Of a DNA stretch of 24,529 nt, positions 14,315 through 22,647 are shown piece after piece. Positions within the stretch are counted from its first letter, which is position 1. Each line of letters opens with the position of its first letter. The notes below the pieces were generated by a model that was given only the letters and a program-made list of their open reading frames with translations, was not told where the DNA came from and made no database searches. Source of the DNA: UBA6921 sp964532385 (GTDB taxonomy: Bacteria; Pseudomonadota; Gammaproteobacteria; SG8-11); NCBI GenBank assembly GCA_964532385.1, contig CAZHHW010000047.1, positions 1-24,529 of the forward strand, read 5' to 3'. Both the position numbers and the translations under genes were made by a program.

Positions 14315-16177
14315 TTACTGGGATTCCATATCCAGAAAACTGCGCAGTCGCTCTGAGCGGCTTGGGTGACGCAGCTTGCGCAATGCCTTTGCTTCAATCT
14401 GGCGAATGCGCTCGCGCGTCACATCGAACTGTTTACCGACCTCTTCCAAGGTGTGGTCGGTGTTCATATCGATACCAAAACGCATGCGCAGCACTTTAGC
14501 TTCACGCGCGGTAAGACCTTCCAGCACGCGTTGCGTGGCTTCGCGCAAACCGCTGAAAGTCGCGTGCGAAACTGGCGACGGTAAATGCTGGTCCTCGATG
14601 AAATCGCCCAGACGCGAATCCTCGTCATCGCCAATCGGCGTTTCCATCGAAATCGGCTCTTTGGCGATTTTGAGCACTTTGCGCACTTTGTCTTCCGGCA
14701 TTTCCATGCGCGTAGCCAGTTCTTCAGGGGTCGCTTCTCGACCCATTTCCTGAAGCATCTGGCGCGAGATGCGGTTCAGTTTGTTAATGGTTTCGATCAT
14801 GTGCACCGGAATACGAATGGTGCGCGCCTGATCGGCGATGGAACGGGTAATCGCCTGACGAATCCACCAGGTTGCGTAAGTCGAGAATTTATAACCGCGG
14901 CGGTATTCGAATTTGTCGACGGCCTTCATTAACCCGATGTTGCCTTCCTGAATCAGATCCAGGAATTGCAAACCGCGATTGGTATATTTTTTCGCGATCG
15001 AAATCACCAAGCGCAAGTTGGCTTCCACCATTTCTTTTTTGGCGCGACGTGCCTTGGCCTCACCGATGGAAACTTTACGGCTGATTTCCTTGATCTCGGT
15101 GATCGTCAAACCGCTTTCTTCCTGAATCGCGATCAAGCGTTTTTGCGCACGCTGCACATCGGGTGCGTGCTCGGCCAGCGCGGCGGAGTATCCCTTCTTT
15201 GCGTCAATGTGCTTTTGCAACCACTTCAGATTGGTTTCGTTGTCCGGGAAGCTGGTGATGAAATCTTTGCGCGGCATTTGTGCCTTGCCCACGCAAATGT
15301 TCATGATCACCCGCTCCTGACTGCGAATCGTTTCGACCAGATCACGTAGCAAACGCACCAAGCGCTCAACCAGCCGCGGGGTGAGTTTTAACTGCAAAAA
15401 CATCTCGCAGACTTGCCCATAGGCTTTCTGGTTTTTAATGCGCGGATTACCGTCTTTGGTATCACAGGCCAGCGCAAATTTTTTGCGCATTTCGGTAAAC
15501 CGTTCCCGCGCAACTTCGGGGTCCGGGCCGGTATCAATTTCTTCTTCGGCGCCGTCTTCGGATGCCGCCGCCGCAACTTCTTCTTCCTCACCTTCAACGG
15601 CGACCTTCACCACCTTCGGCACAACCGGAATGGGGATCGGCACTTCCACCGTCTGCGTGGCTTCAAGATCCAGGAAACTTGCGATAACTTCCGACAAGCG
15701 CAACTCGCCTGCTTCATAACGCGTGTAGTCTTTCAGCAGCTCGGCGATGGTGATCGGATTGCGCGCCAGTGAAGCCAACACTTGACCCAAACCGTCTTCA
15801 ATACGCTTGGCGATTTCAATTTCGCCTTCGCGCGTGAGCAGCTCGACCGTGCCCATTTCGCGCATGTACATGCGCACCGGATCGGTGGTGCGGCCGAATT
15901 CCGCATCGACTGTGGCCAATGCCGCAGCCGCGGCTTCAGCAACTTCTTCATCATCTTCGGGAGAGGCCGCTTCGGCCAAAATTAACGTGTCAGCATCCGG
16001 CGCCACTTCGTGGACCATGATCCCCATATCGTTGATCATATTGATGATGTCTTCGATCTGTTCAGGATCGACGATTTCATCCGGTAAATGATCGTTGACT
16101 TCGCGATACGTTAAATAGCCCTGTTCCTTGCCCTTGGCAATTAACGCTTTTAGCTGTGATTGTTTGTCTGCGTTCAT
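14315..16177 (-). CDS. rpoD: RNA polymerase primary sigma factor (sigma-70)
   Basis: 620 residues, close to the 613 of E. coli RpoD. Region 1.1 is near the N-terminus (GYLTYREVNDHLP), region 1.2 starts around DPVRMYMREMGTVELLTREG, then an acidic non-conserved insert, region 2 with VEANLRLVISIAKKY and YKFSTYATWWIRQAI, region 3, and region 4.2 with TLEEVGKQFDVTRERIRQIE. It directs RNA polymerase to housekeeping promoters; the promoters listed here fit its consensus. Last gene of the rpsU-yqeY-dnaG-rpoD operon, 52 bases after dnaG, followed by tRNA-Ile2. Confidence 0.98.
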   Translation of the reverse strand: MNADKQSQLKALIAKGKEQGYLTYREVNDHLPDEIVDPEQIEDIINMINDMGIMVHEVAPDADTLILAEAASPEDDEEVAEAAAAALATVDAEFGRTTDPVRMYMREMGTVELLTREGEIEIAKRIEDGLGQVLASLARNPITIAELLKDYTRYEAGELRLSEVIASFLDLEATQTVEVPIPIPVVPKVVKVAVEGEEEEVAAAASEDGAEEEIDTGPDPEVARERFTEMRKKFALACDTKDGNPRIKNQKAYGQVCEMFLQLKLTPRLVERLVRLLRDLVETIRSQERVIMNICVGKAQMPRKDFITSFPDNETNLKWLQKHIDAKKGYSAALAEHAPDVQRAQKRLIAIQEESGLTITEIKEISRKVSIGEAKARRAKKEMVEANLRLVISIAKKYTNRGLQFLDLIQEGNIGLMKAVDKFEYRRGYKFSTYATWWIRQAITRSIADQARTIRIPVHMIETINKLNRISRQMLQEMGREATPEELATRMEMPEDKVRKVLKIAKEPISMETPIGDDEDSRLGDFIEDQHLPSPVSHATFSGLREATQRVLEGLTAREAKVLRMRFGIDMNTDHTLEEVGKQFDVTRERIRQIEAKALRKLRHPSRSERLRSFLDMESQ

Positions 16178-16229
16178 TCGACTTCCGTCACCTCAAAAAA
16201 TGGCCGAGCATTGTATCGTTAAAGCGTAG

Positions 16230-18020
16230 CTAATGCGAACCACGTAATCCATTTTGATTCCGGCCTGCGCTGCCCGGCTTGCTTGCAACCAACTGTTTAA
16301 ATTCTGCTTTCTCTTCGAGAGTAAGGCCCGATTGTTGTGCCTTTTCGAGCAAATCCTGAGCCCGTTGCTCCACTTGATGCGCTTTTACCCGTGCCAAAGC
16401 GCCAAAATATTCGGCTTTTATGCCTTCCTCCGGAACTGCCCAATCCCAGCGTGAAACTTTTTCCAGATACTGCCCCTCGGCGGTATCACGAAAATATTCC
16501 AGCACCATTCCCTGTGTCATGTGGGGATTCTCACGCAAAATATCAATGAGTTTGACCAATAACCGGTCGCGGGGTTCGGTGCAAGCAGCGGCACTCAGCT
16601 CGATGGTTTCAAGCGCAAGCGCCGGGTCTTGCAGTAATAATTTCACGGCCATGCGCACCGCTGAAGGCGCGCCTTGAACCATCGGTGCACGGCTTCTGCG
16701 GGCAGGCGGCGCGTCCGGCTCCGGTTTTTTACCGGTATCGAGCGCATGGGTTAACGCTGCATTTTCCATATGCGTTATTTCCGCAAGCCGTGCCACCGTC
16801 ATTTGGCGATAAACCCCTGCTGGAATTTTTGACACAAGCGGGCGCGCAAGCTCAACCAACTGCGCACGTCCGTCAATAGAAGAAAGGTCGGCCCCCTCCA
16901 TCAAATGCTCAAATAAATAGGTAGAAAGTGGTATCGCAGTCACGCTCCGCGCTGCGAATTGCGCGTGGCCTTCCTTGCGCACCAAGCTGTCGGGGTCTTC
17001 GCCTTCGGGCAAAAACATGAATCGCACATGATGTTGGCCGGTCATCAATGGCAAAGCGGTTTCCAATGCGCGCCATGCGGCCTTGCGGCCGGCGCTGTCG
17101 CCGTCGAAACAAAACACCACGTCGCGGGTGGTGCGGAACAGCCGCTCGATATGTTCACGCGTGGTCGCGGTGCCGAGCGTCGCGACCGCGTTGCCGATAC
17201 CGAACTGGGCCAATCCCGCCACATCCATGTAACCTTCGACCACTAGCACCTGCGCCAGGTCGCGCGCGCGTTTACGTGCCTCGAACAGGCCATAGAGTTC
17301 CTGGCCTTTATGGAATACGGGAGTTTCGGGCGAGTTCAGATATTTTGGAATTTCATCAGTCAAGACCCGCCCGCCGAAGCCGATCACGCGACCGCGTGCG
17401 TCGCGAATCGGAAACATGATGCGATTGCGAAACCGGTCGTAGACGCCGCCGCCGTCTTTTTCGATCACCAGCCCAGCCTGCAATAACCGCTGCCGCACAC
17501 TGGCATCGCCACCGAAATGTTGCAGTAGATGATCCCAACCCGCGGGTGCGTAGCCAATCCCATACTCCTGGGCAATCGCACCGGTCAGGCCGCGCGCCTT
17601 CAGGTAGGCCACGGCGGCGGATGCGGCGGGCTCGCGCAATTGGCTGGCGTAGTATTTCGCCGCTGTTTCCAGTGCGGCATAAAGCGGCTGGTAATCCTGG
17701 ACCGCAACCGCGTTTACACCATCACTTGGCACTTCAACACCGGCACGCGCGGCGAGTTGCTTGACTGCCGCAACGAAATCAAGATGGTCATATTCCATTA
17801 AAAAGCTAATGGCCGAACCATGCACCCCGCAACCGAAGCAATGGTAGAACTGTTTGCCGGGGCTTACGCTGAATGACGGGGTTTTTTCATTATGAAAAGG
17901 GCAGCAGGCCATGTAGTTCTGCCCGGTTTTCTTGAGCTGAACGCGTTCGCCGACAATGTCCACGATATCGGCGCGGGACAACAGCTCTTGGATAAATTGT
18001 TGCGGTATGCGTCCGGCCAT
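16230..18020 (-). CDS. dnaG: DNA primase
   Basis: 596 residues, near the 581 of E. coli DnaG. The N-terminal CHC2 zinc site is Cys40, His43, Cys61 and Cys64 (CPFHNEKTPSF and HCFGCGVHG). The central catalytic TOPRIM domain has VVEGYMDVAGLAQFG and a second acidic site in FCFDGDSAGRKA. The C-terminal part (about 440-596) is the helicase-binding region. It makes RNA primers at the replication fork with DnaB. Between yqeY and rpoD in the classical macromolecular-synthesis operon. Confidence 0.98.
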   Translation of the reverse strand: MAGRIPQQFIQELLSRADIVDIVGERVQLKKTGQNYMACCPFHNEKTPSFSVSPGKQFYHCFGCGVHGSAISFLMEYDHLDFVAAVKQLAARAGVEVPSDGVNAVAVQDYQPLYAALETAAKYYASQLREPAASAAVAYLKARGLTGAIAQEYGIGYAPAGWDHLLQHFGGDASVRQRLLQAGLVIEKDGGGVYDRFRNRIMFPIRDARGRVIGFGGRVLTDEIPKYLNSPETPVFHKGQELYGLFEARKRARDLAQVLVVEGYMDVAGLAQFGIGNAVATLGTATTREHIERLFRTTRDVVFCFDGDSAGRKAAWRALETALPLMTGQHHVRFMFLPEGEDPDSLVRKEGHAQFAARSVTAIPLSTYLFEHLMEGADLSSIDGRAQLVELARPLVSKIPAGVYRQMTVARLAEITHMENAALTHALDTGKKPEPDAPPARRSRAPMVQGAPSAVRMAVKLLLQDPALALETIELSAAACTEPRDRLLVKLIDILRENPHMTQGMVLEYFRDTAEGQYLEKVSRWDWAVPEEGIKAEYFGALARVKAHQVEQRAQDLLEKAQQSGLTLEEKAEFKQLVASKPGSAGRNQNGLRGSH

Positions 18021-18088
18021 AGGTCCATGTTAAACATTCGACAGGGCCAGGCGCGGACCTTCCGCGAGGCAGGTGAACGGCGTTACTG

Positions 18089-18544
18089 CTACGGTGTGAG
18101 CAGAGCTTTGATCTTCTTGCTTACTTCACCCATGTCCGCACGCCCTTGTAACTTTGGACGCAATGCGGTCATTAATGCACCCATGTCCTTAATACTGCTT
18201 GCGCCAGAGGCTGTGATCGCCTCCTTAATAATCTGGCTGATCTCCGCTTCGCCCAAGGGCGCGGGCAGATAAGCTTGCAGCACACCCAGCTCGAAACTTT
18301 CCTGGTCGACTAAATCCTGGCGGCCTGCTGCTGTAAATTGTTCAAGCGAATCGCGCCGTTGCTTGATCATTTTGTTCAACACCGCGAAGATCTGAGTGTC
18401 GTCCAAATTGATGCGCTCGTCGACCTCGCGTTGCTTGATCTCGGAAAGAATCAACCGGATGACCCCTAAACGCGCCGCATCTTTGGCACGCATCGCGGTT
18501 TTCATGTCGTCGGTAATGCGCAGCTTAAGCGCGCTGTCCGTCAT
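18089..18544 (-). CDS. yqeY: GatB/YqeY domain protein
   Basis: 151 residues, the standard length of the YqeY family. Recognised by the helical N-terminus (LKLRITDDMKTAMRAKDAARLG), LIDDTQ-like NLDDTQIFAVLNKMIKQRRDS, and the C-terminal part with DMGALMTALRPKLQGRADM. The family shares its domain with the tail of the amidotransferase subunit GatB, which binds tRNA, but a free-standing function is not firmly established. It begins 16 bases after rpsU and precedes dnaG, an arrangement also seen in pseudomonads, whereas E. coli lacks it at this place. Confidence 0.93.
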   Translation of the reverse strand: MTDSALKLRITDDMKTAMRAKDAARLGVIRLILSEIKQREVDERINLDDTQIFAVLNKMIKQRRDSLEQFTAAGRQDLVDQESFELGVLQAYLPAPLGEAEISQIIKEAITASGASSIKDMGALMTALRPKLQGRADMGEVSKKIKALLTP

Positions 18545-18560
18545 AGCAGTAGCCAGCCGC

Positions 18561-18776
18561 TCAAGTGCGTTGCTGACGGCGCATGCTTTCGCGGGACAAT
18601 TTCTTGAGATGACGCTTTACAGCCGCAGCCGCCTTGCGTTTGCGGATTTCGGTGGGCTTTTCATAAAATTCACGGCGGCGGGTTTCAGTTATAATCCCGG
18701 CCTTTTCACAGGTGCGCTTGAAACGGCGCAGCGCGACTTCAAAGGGTTCATTATCACGTAGACGTACAGAAGGCAT
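18561..18776 (-). CDS. rpsU: 30S ribosomal protein S21
   Basis: 71 residues, identical in length to E. coli S21. Recognised by RDNEPFEVALRRFKRTCEKAG, RRREFYEKPTEIRKRK and the basic C-terminal helix. S21 helps mRNA base-pair with the anti-Shine-Dalgarno region. First gene of the macromolecular-synthesis operon, with GAGG upstream of the ATG and a plausible promoter in the divergent gap with tsaD. Confidence 0.97.
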   Translation of the reverse strand: MPSVRLRDNEPFEVALRRFKRTCEKAGIITETRRREFYEKPTEIRKRKAAAAVKRHLKKLSRESMRRQQRT

Positions 18777-18843
18777 TGGATCGTTGACCTCAGTTGCTTA
18801 AGAAATCACCGGTTACGCTTCGACCGGAATCTGAAAAGGCTGA

Positions 18844-18872
18844 ATTCTAGTAGTTAACCCTGAAAAACGCAA
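18844..18872 (-). promoter_or_regulatory. Sigma-70 promoter for rpsU-yqeY-dnaG-rpoD
   Basis: On the minus strand TTGCGT and TAGAAT are spaced by 17 bases, about 68 bases before the rpsU start, in the 120-base gap divergent with tsaD. No LexA-type box was recognised, although one is known before E. coli rpsU. Confidence 0.55.
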
Positions 18873-18896
18873 AGCGAATGTAGGCAACTCCTTATC

Positions 18897-19910
18897 ATGC
18901 ATGTCCTGGGCATAGAAACTTCCTGCGATGAAACCGGCGTTGCGGTGTTCGACACCGCACATGGCTTGCTGGCGCACCGCTTATATAGTCAGATCGAATT
19001 GCACCGGCCGTACGGCGGCGTGGTGCCGGAGCTAGCCTCGCGCGACCATGTGCGCAAAACCCTGCCGCTGATTCGACAACTCCTGGCCGAGGCGAAACTC
19101 ACGCACAGACAATTGGACGGGATTGCCTATACCGCGGGTCCCGGCTTGGTCGGCGCCTTGTTGACCGGCGCCGCGCTCGGACGCAGTCTCGCCTGGGCAT
19201 TAAACATCCCGGCGATTGGCGTGCATCACATGGAAGGACATTTGCTGGCCCCCTTGCTGGAAGATCCGGCGCCGCAATTTCCATTCGTGGCCTTGCTGGT
19301 CTCGGGTGGGCACACGCTGCTGGTGCAGGTGCACAAGGTGGGGCATTACGAAATTCTGGGCGACACCCGCGATGATGCCGCGGGCGAAGCCTTCGATAAA
19401 ACCGCCAAGCTGCTCGGACTGCCTTACCCGGGCGGACCGGCCTTGGAGCAACTGGCGCGGCAAGGTGATCCGCAACGGTTTCGCTTCCCGCGGCCCATGA
19501 CGGATCGACCCGGGCTTGACTTCAGCTTCAGCGGACTCAAAACCTTCGCGCTGACCACGCTGCAAAATACCGGCAACGACGCGCAGACGCTTGCCGATAT
19601 CGCGCGTGCGTTTCAGGATGCGGTTGTTGACACTTTCGTCATCAAGTGCCGCCGCGCCTTGCAACACACCGGCTTGAAGCGTCTGGTGGTCGCCGGGGGC
19701 GTGAGCGCCAATGCCACCTTGCGCGCACGTCTCAATGCGCTGGCACAGGACGATAACGCGCAGGTATTTTATCCGCGCTTGGAATTTTGCACCGACAACG
19801 GTGCGATGATCGCATTTGCCGGGAGTCTGAGATTGAAGGCGGGATTATCCCAGCCGTTGCAGTTCGATACTTATGCGCGCTGGGCGATACAAGACTTGCT
19901 CCCTCTTTGA
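18897..19910 (+). CDS. tsaD: tRNA N6-threonylcarbamoyladenosine synthase subunit TsaD
   Basis: 337 residues, the same as E. coli TsaD. It transfers threonylcarbamoyl to A37 of tRNAs reading ANN codons, working with TsaB and TsaE. The ASKHA-fold ATPase motifs are clear: GIETSCDETGVAVFD at the N-terminus, metal ligands His111 and His115 in HHMEGHLLAPLL, and Asp300 in FCTDNGAMIA. VAGGVSANATLR is the conserved C-terminal loop. It is divergent from rpsU, the conserved order in gammaproteobacteria, and ends at a bidirectional terminator. The ATG at 18897 lacks a good ribosome site but the N-terminus matches the family exactly. Confidence 0.98.
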   Translation: MHVLGIETSCDETGVAVFDTAHGLLAHRLYSQIELHRPYGGVVPELASRDHVRKTLPLIRQLLAEAKLTHRQLDGIAYTAGPGLVGALLTGAALGRSLAWALNIPAIGVHHMEGHLLAPLLEDPAPQFPFVALLVSGGHTLLVQVHKVGHYEILGDTRDDAAGEAFDKTAKLLGLPYPGGPALEQLARQGDPQRFRFPRPMTDRPGLDFSFSGLKTFALTTLQNTGNDAQTLADIARAFQDAVVDTFVIKCRRALQHTGLKRLVVAGGVSANATLRARLNALAQDDNAQVFYPRLEFCTDNGAMIAFAGSLRLKAGLSQPLQFDTYARWAIQDLLPL

Positions 19911-19921
19911 AACAGAGGGCA

Positions 19922-19952
19922 AAAAAAAGGAGGGCATATGCCCTCCTTTTTA
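19922..19952. terminator. Bidirectional intrinsic terminator between tsaD and the HU gene
   Basis: A perfect palindrome GGAGGGCATATGCCCTCC with eight A before it and five T after it, sitting between two convergent genes. It can terminate transcripts from both sides. Confidence 0.92.
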
Positions 19953-19968
19953 CTAAACCACAGACTTA

Positions 19969-20349
19969 TTACTTCACCATTTCCTTGACGGCCTTCAGCG
20001 GCAGAATCTTCACCACGTTACGCGCCGGCTTGGCCTTGAACATCATTTCGGTACCCGTGAAAGGGTTGATGCCTTTGCGTGCCTTGGTCGCGGGCTTGGT
20101 GATGCGCTTGATTTTCAGCATGCCGGGCAGAACAAAAATACCTGCGCCGTTTTTCTTCAGATGCCCTTCGATGACACCGGTCAATTCGGCGATCACGGCG
20201 GTGACATCTTTGCGCGACAGATTGGTGCTGTCCGCAAGCGTGGAAATAAGTTGAGACTTGGTCACTGGATCTTTAAACGTCTTGGCGGCGATTGCCTTGG
20301 CGGCGGGTGCTGCTTTCTTTGCTGGTTTTGCAGGTTTCTTTATTGCCAT
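19969..20349 (-). CDS. HU-family DNA-binding protein with Ala/Lys/Pro-rich N-terminus
   Basis: 126 residues from the ATG at 20349, which has a perfect AGGAGG eight bases upstream; a longer in-frame start is rejected. Residues 1-23 are almost only Lys, Ala and Pro, like the tails of histone H1-type bacterial proteins. Residues 24-126 are an HU/IHF fold: KSQLISTLADSTNLSRKDV, a beta arm around GINPFTG, and the KPARNVVKILPLKAVKEMV end. The arm residues GINPFTG correspond to the RNP-T-G DNA-contacting part of HU, with Ile-Asn in place of Arg-Asn. Likely a nucleoid protein distinct from the main HU. Single-gene unit, ended by a strong terminator. Confidence 0.88.
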   Translation of the reverse strand: MAIKKPAKPAKKAAPAAKAIAAKTFKDPVTKSQLISTLADSTNLSRKDVTAVIAELTGVIEGHLKKNGAGIFVLPGMLKIKRITKPATKARKGINPFTGTEMMFKAKPARNVVKILPLKAVKEMVK

Positions 20350-20602
20350 TATGTACTCCTCCTCATCGTTGATCGTTGAGCGCAGCCTGGATTTTACGCG
20401 GACCAAAAATAGCCTAAATAATCGGGAAGTGAAACCCTCTTTTGAAAAAAACTGCGGAATAAATGCGGTGCGCGATAAAAACACAAATTGCTACGCGCGC
20501 TTTCACGCACTTCAGCTTAGCTGCCAAAGCCACATAAACACGCTACTATCAATATAGTCCTAAGTTAATTTTTAACCTGCGTTATTTTCATTGAGCCGAT
20601 GT

Positions 20603-21154
20603 ATGCGCCAAATGCCTGAAATCATAGCGTCAACCACTCTCGCGCAAACGCGGCTGTTTCGCATCGAACAACTTGATCTGCGTTTCACGAATGGCGTCAA
20701 CGTGCAATACGAACGGCTCATGGGCTCTCCATCCGGGGCGGTGCTGGCGGTTCCGCTGCTGGATGCAAACACGGTATTGTTGATCCGCGAATATGCCGCC
20801 GGCATGCACCGCTACGAACTCGCGTTGCCCAAAGGCCGCATCGAAAGCGGCGAATCGCCGCTGGTAGCCGCCAACCGGGAACTCATGGAAGAAATCGGTT
20901 ACGGCGCACAGCGGCTGGAACATATCCATTCGTTAACACTCGCCCCCGGCTACATTAATCAGGTCACCCACATCGTGCTTGCGCAGGATTTGTATCCGCA
21001 ACGCAACGCGGGCGACGAGCCGGAAGAAATCGAAGTCGTTCCTTGGCAATTGGATAACCTGCATGGATTGCTTGGCCAGCACGACTGCACCGAGGCCCGC
21101 AGCATTGCGGCCTTGTTTATCGTGCGCGATCTATTGCAGAGGAACATCTCGTGA
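20603..21154 (+). CDS. nudE: ADP compounds hydrolase NudE (Nudix)
   Basis: 183 residues. The Nudix box is complete: GRIESGE, then seven residues, then RELMEEIGY, which supplies the metal-binding glutamates. The N-terminus (TRLFRIEQLDLRFTNGV) and the loop APGYINQVTHIVLAQDLYP match E. coli NudE, which splits ADP-ribose, NADH and diadenosine polyphosphates. The start is uncertain: TTG at 20591, ATG at 20603 and ATG at 20612 are all in frame; 20603 has GAG at a suitable distance. The stop overlaps the GTG start of cysQ by four bases, so the two are coupled, a common pairing in gammaproteobacteria. Confidence 0.92.
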   Translation: MRQMPEIIASTTLAQTRLFRIEQLDLRFTNGVNVQYERLMGSPSGAVLAVPLLDANTVLLIREYAAGMHRYELALPKGRIESGESPLVAANRELMEEIGYGAQRLEHIHSLTLAPGYINQVTHIVLAQDLYPQRNAGDEPEEIEVVPWQLDNLHGLLGQHDCTEARSIAALFIVRDLLQRNIS

Positions 21155-21957
21155 CGGCCGTAACTCCCGCCCTGCTGGACGCCGTCATCCGTCTCGCCAT
21201 CACGGCGGGTGAGAAAATCCTTGCCGTGTACAGCACCGATTTTCGCGTGCAGCAAAAAAACGATCATTCACCGGTAACCGAAGCGGATCGTCAGGCCGAT
21301 GAGACCATTGTTGCCGGGCTGTATATGCTGACACCCGGCATCCCCACACTGTCGGAAGAAGCGGATGCGCCCGCGTACAGCGTGCGTGGCGCATGGCAAC
21401 AACTCTGGCTGGTCGATCCGCTGGATGGCACGCGCGAGTTTGTGAAGCGCAATGGCGAATTCACCGTCAATATTGCGCTGATCGAAGCCGGCGATCCCGT
21501 ACTGGGTGTGGTGTATGCGCCCGTGAGCAACACCTGCTACTACGCGATGCGCGGGCACGGCGCATTCAAAAAAATCGGCGCTCAGGCGCCTGTCGCCATC
21601 CACACCAAGCGTTACCGGCCCGATACTCAAATGATTGTCACGGGGAGCCGTTCGCACAACACGGGCGATGAACTGCGCCGCTTGTTGACAAAAATCGGAC
21701 CACATAAATATCTACCGATGGGCAGCGCGCTGAAGTCGTGCCTGGTGGCCGAGGGCGCCGCGGATATTTATCCGCGCTTCGGCCCGACCTGCGAATGGGA
21801 TACCGCCGCCGCACAATGCGTCGTGGAAGAAGCGGGCGGCAAGTTCACCGACATGGCATTGCAACCGCTGCGCTATAACCTGCGCGATACCTTGCTGAAT
21901 CCGCATTTTCTGGTGTTTGGCGATGCCAGCTACAACTGGCTGCGCTTGTTGAAATAA
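21151..21957 (+). CDS. cysQ: 3'(2'),5'-bisphosphate nucleotidase CysQ
   Basis: 268 residues starting at GTG, which overlaps the nudE stop (GTGA). It belongs to the inositol monophosphatase fold and hydrolyses the pAp left over from sulfate assimilation to AMP and phosphate. Motifs: SPVTEADRQAD, the lithium-sensitive metal site DPLDGTREFVKRNGEFTVN, and the C-terminal EWDTAAAQCVVEEAGG. The pairing with NudE suggests a small nucleotide-clean-up operon. Ends 11 bases from the convergent methyltransferase gene. Confidence 0.95.
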   Translation: MTAVTPALLDAVIRLAITAGEKILAVYSTDFRVQQKNDHSPVTEADRQADETIVAGLYMLTPGIPTLSEEADAPAYSVRGAWQQLWLVDPLDGTREFVKRNGEFTVNIALIEAGDPVLGVVYAPVSNTCYYAMRGHGAFKKIGAQAPVAIHTKRYRPDTQMIVTGSRSHNTGDELRRLLTKIGPHKYLPMGSALKSCLVAEGAADIYPRFGPTCEWDTAAAQCVVEEAGGKFTDMALQPLRYNLRDTLLNPHFLVFGDASYNWLRLLK

Positions 21958-21968
21958 CGCGGCACTCA

Positions 21969-22565
21969 TTAGCGCACGGCTTTTGTCCACCAGATGGACC
22001 GATTATTCCCCGGCATGGCGCGATCTTCAGTGAGCTGCAAGCCATGCCGCAGCGCCAGCGCATTCACGGCCTCGAAGTCGCGCACGCCCGACACCGCATC
22101 ACGCGCTTTAAGCCAACGGTCGAATTCCTCGTTGCTGGGTTCAAGCGGCCGGGTCGCATACCGATAGGCGCCATAGACGTACATCACCCCGCCCGGCCGC
22201 AATATCCGGCCGATCCCGGCGAATAAATTTTCAACACCTGGCCACGCTACGATGTGCACGGTATTGATACAGACGGCCGCATCCACAGAAATCTCCGGCC
22301 AGGACCCGGACAACAGATCAAGCTCCAACGGTGCGCGCACATTGACCAGATTCGCTTCCTCGCACCACGCGCGGATACTGGCCAGATTCGGTTTTAAATC
22401 CGTCGGCTGCCAGATGATCTGCGGCAATCGCTGCGCAAAATACGCCGCATGCTGGCCGGTGCCGCTGCCAATTTCGAGCACCACGCCGGACGCAGGTAAC
22501 ACTTCCCGCAGTACCTGCAAAATCTCATCTTTATTACGCTCACAGGACGGGGCGAATTGTTTCAC
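21969..22565 (-). CDS. DUF938 family SAM-dependent methyltransferase-like protein
   Basis: 198 residues, the usual length of the DUF938 family. The class I methyltransferase loop VLEIGSGTGQHAAYFA is at about residues 29-44, followed by the acidic strand end PTDLKP and the later INTVHIVAWPG, where the usual motif IV would lie. The family begins with FAPSCERNKDEIL, as here. The substrate is unknown. It is divergent from selO across about 80 bases and convergent with cysQ. Confidence 0.9.
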   Translation of the reverse strand: MKQFAPSCERNKDEILQVLREVLPASGVVLEIGSGTGQHAAYFAQRLPQIIWQPTDLKPNLASIRAWCEEANLVNVRAPLELDLLSGSWPEISVDAAVCINTVHIVAWPGVENLFAGIGRILRPGGVMYVYGAYRYATRPLEPSNEEFDRWLKARDAVSGVRDFEAVNALALRHGLQLTEDRAMPGNNRSIWWTKAVR

Positions 22566-22647
22566 GGTTGCACCTGCGGAAAATATTGTTTGGCACTTCA
22601 GCTTACGCGGCGAGTCATAATAGCGCAGCTTGCCGGGATGAAATCAC

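Noticed and set aside
18777..18896. LexA operator upstream of rpsU
   Set aside because: No CTG-N10-CAG site with the right flanks could be recognised.
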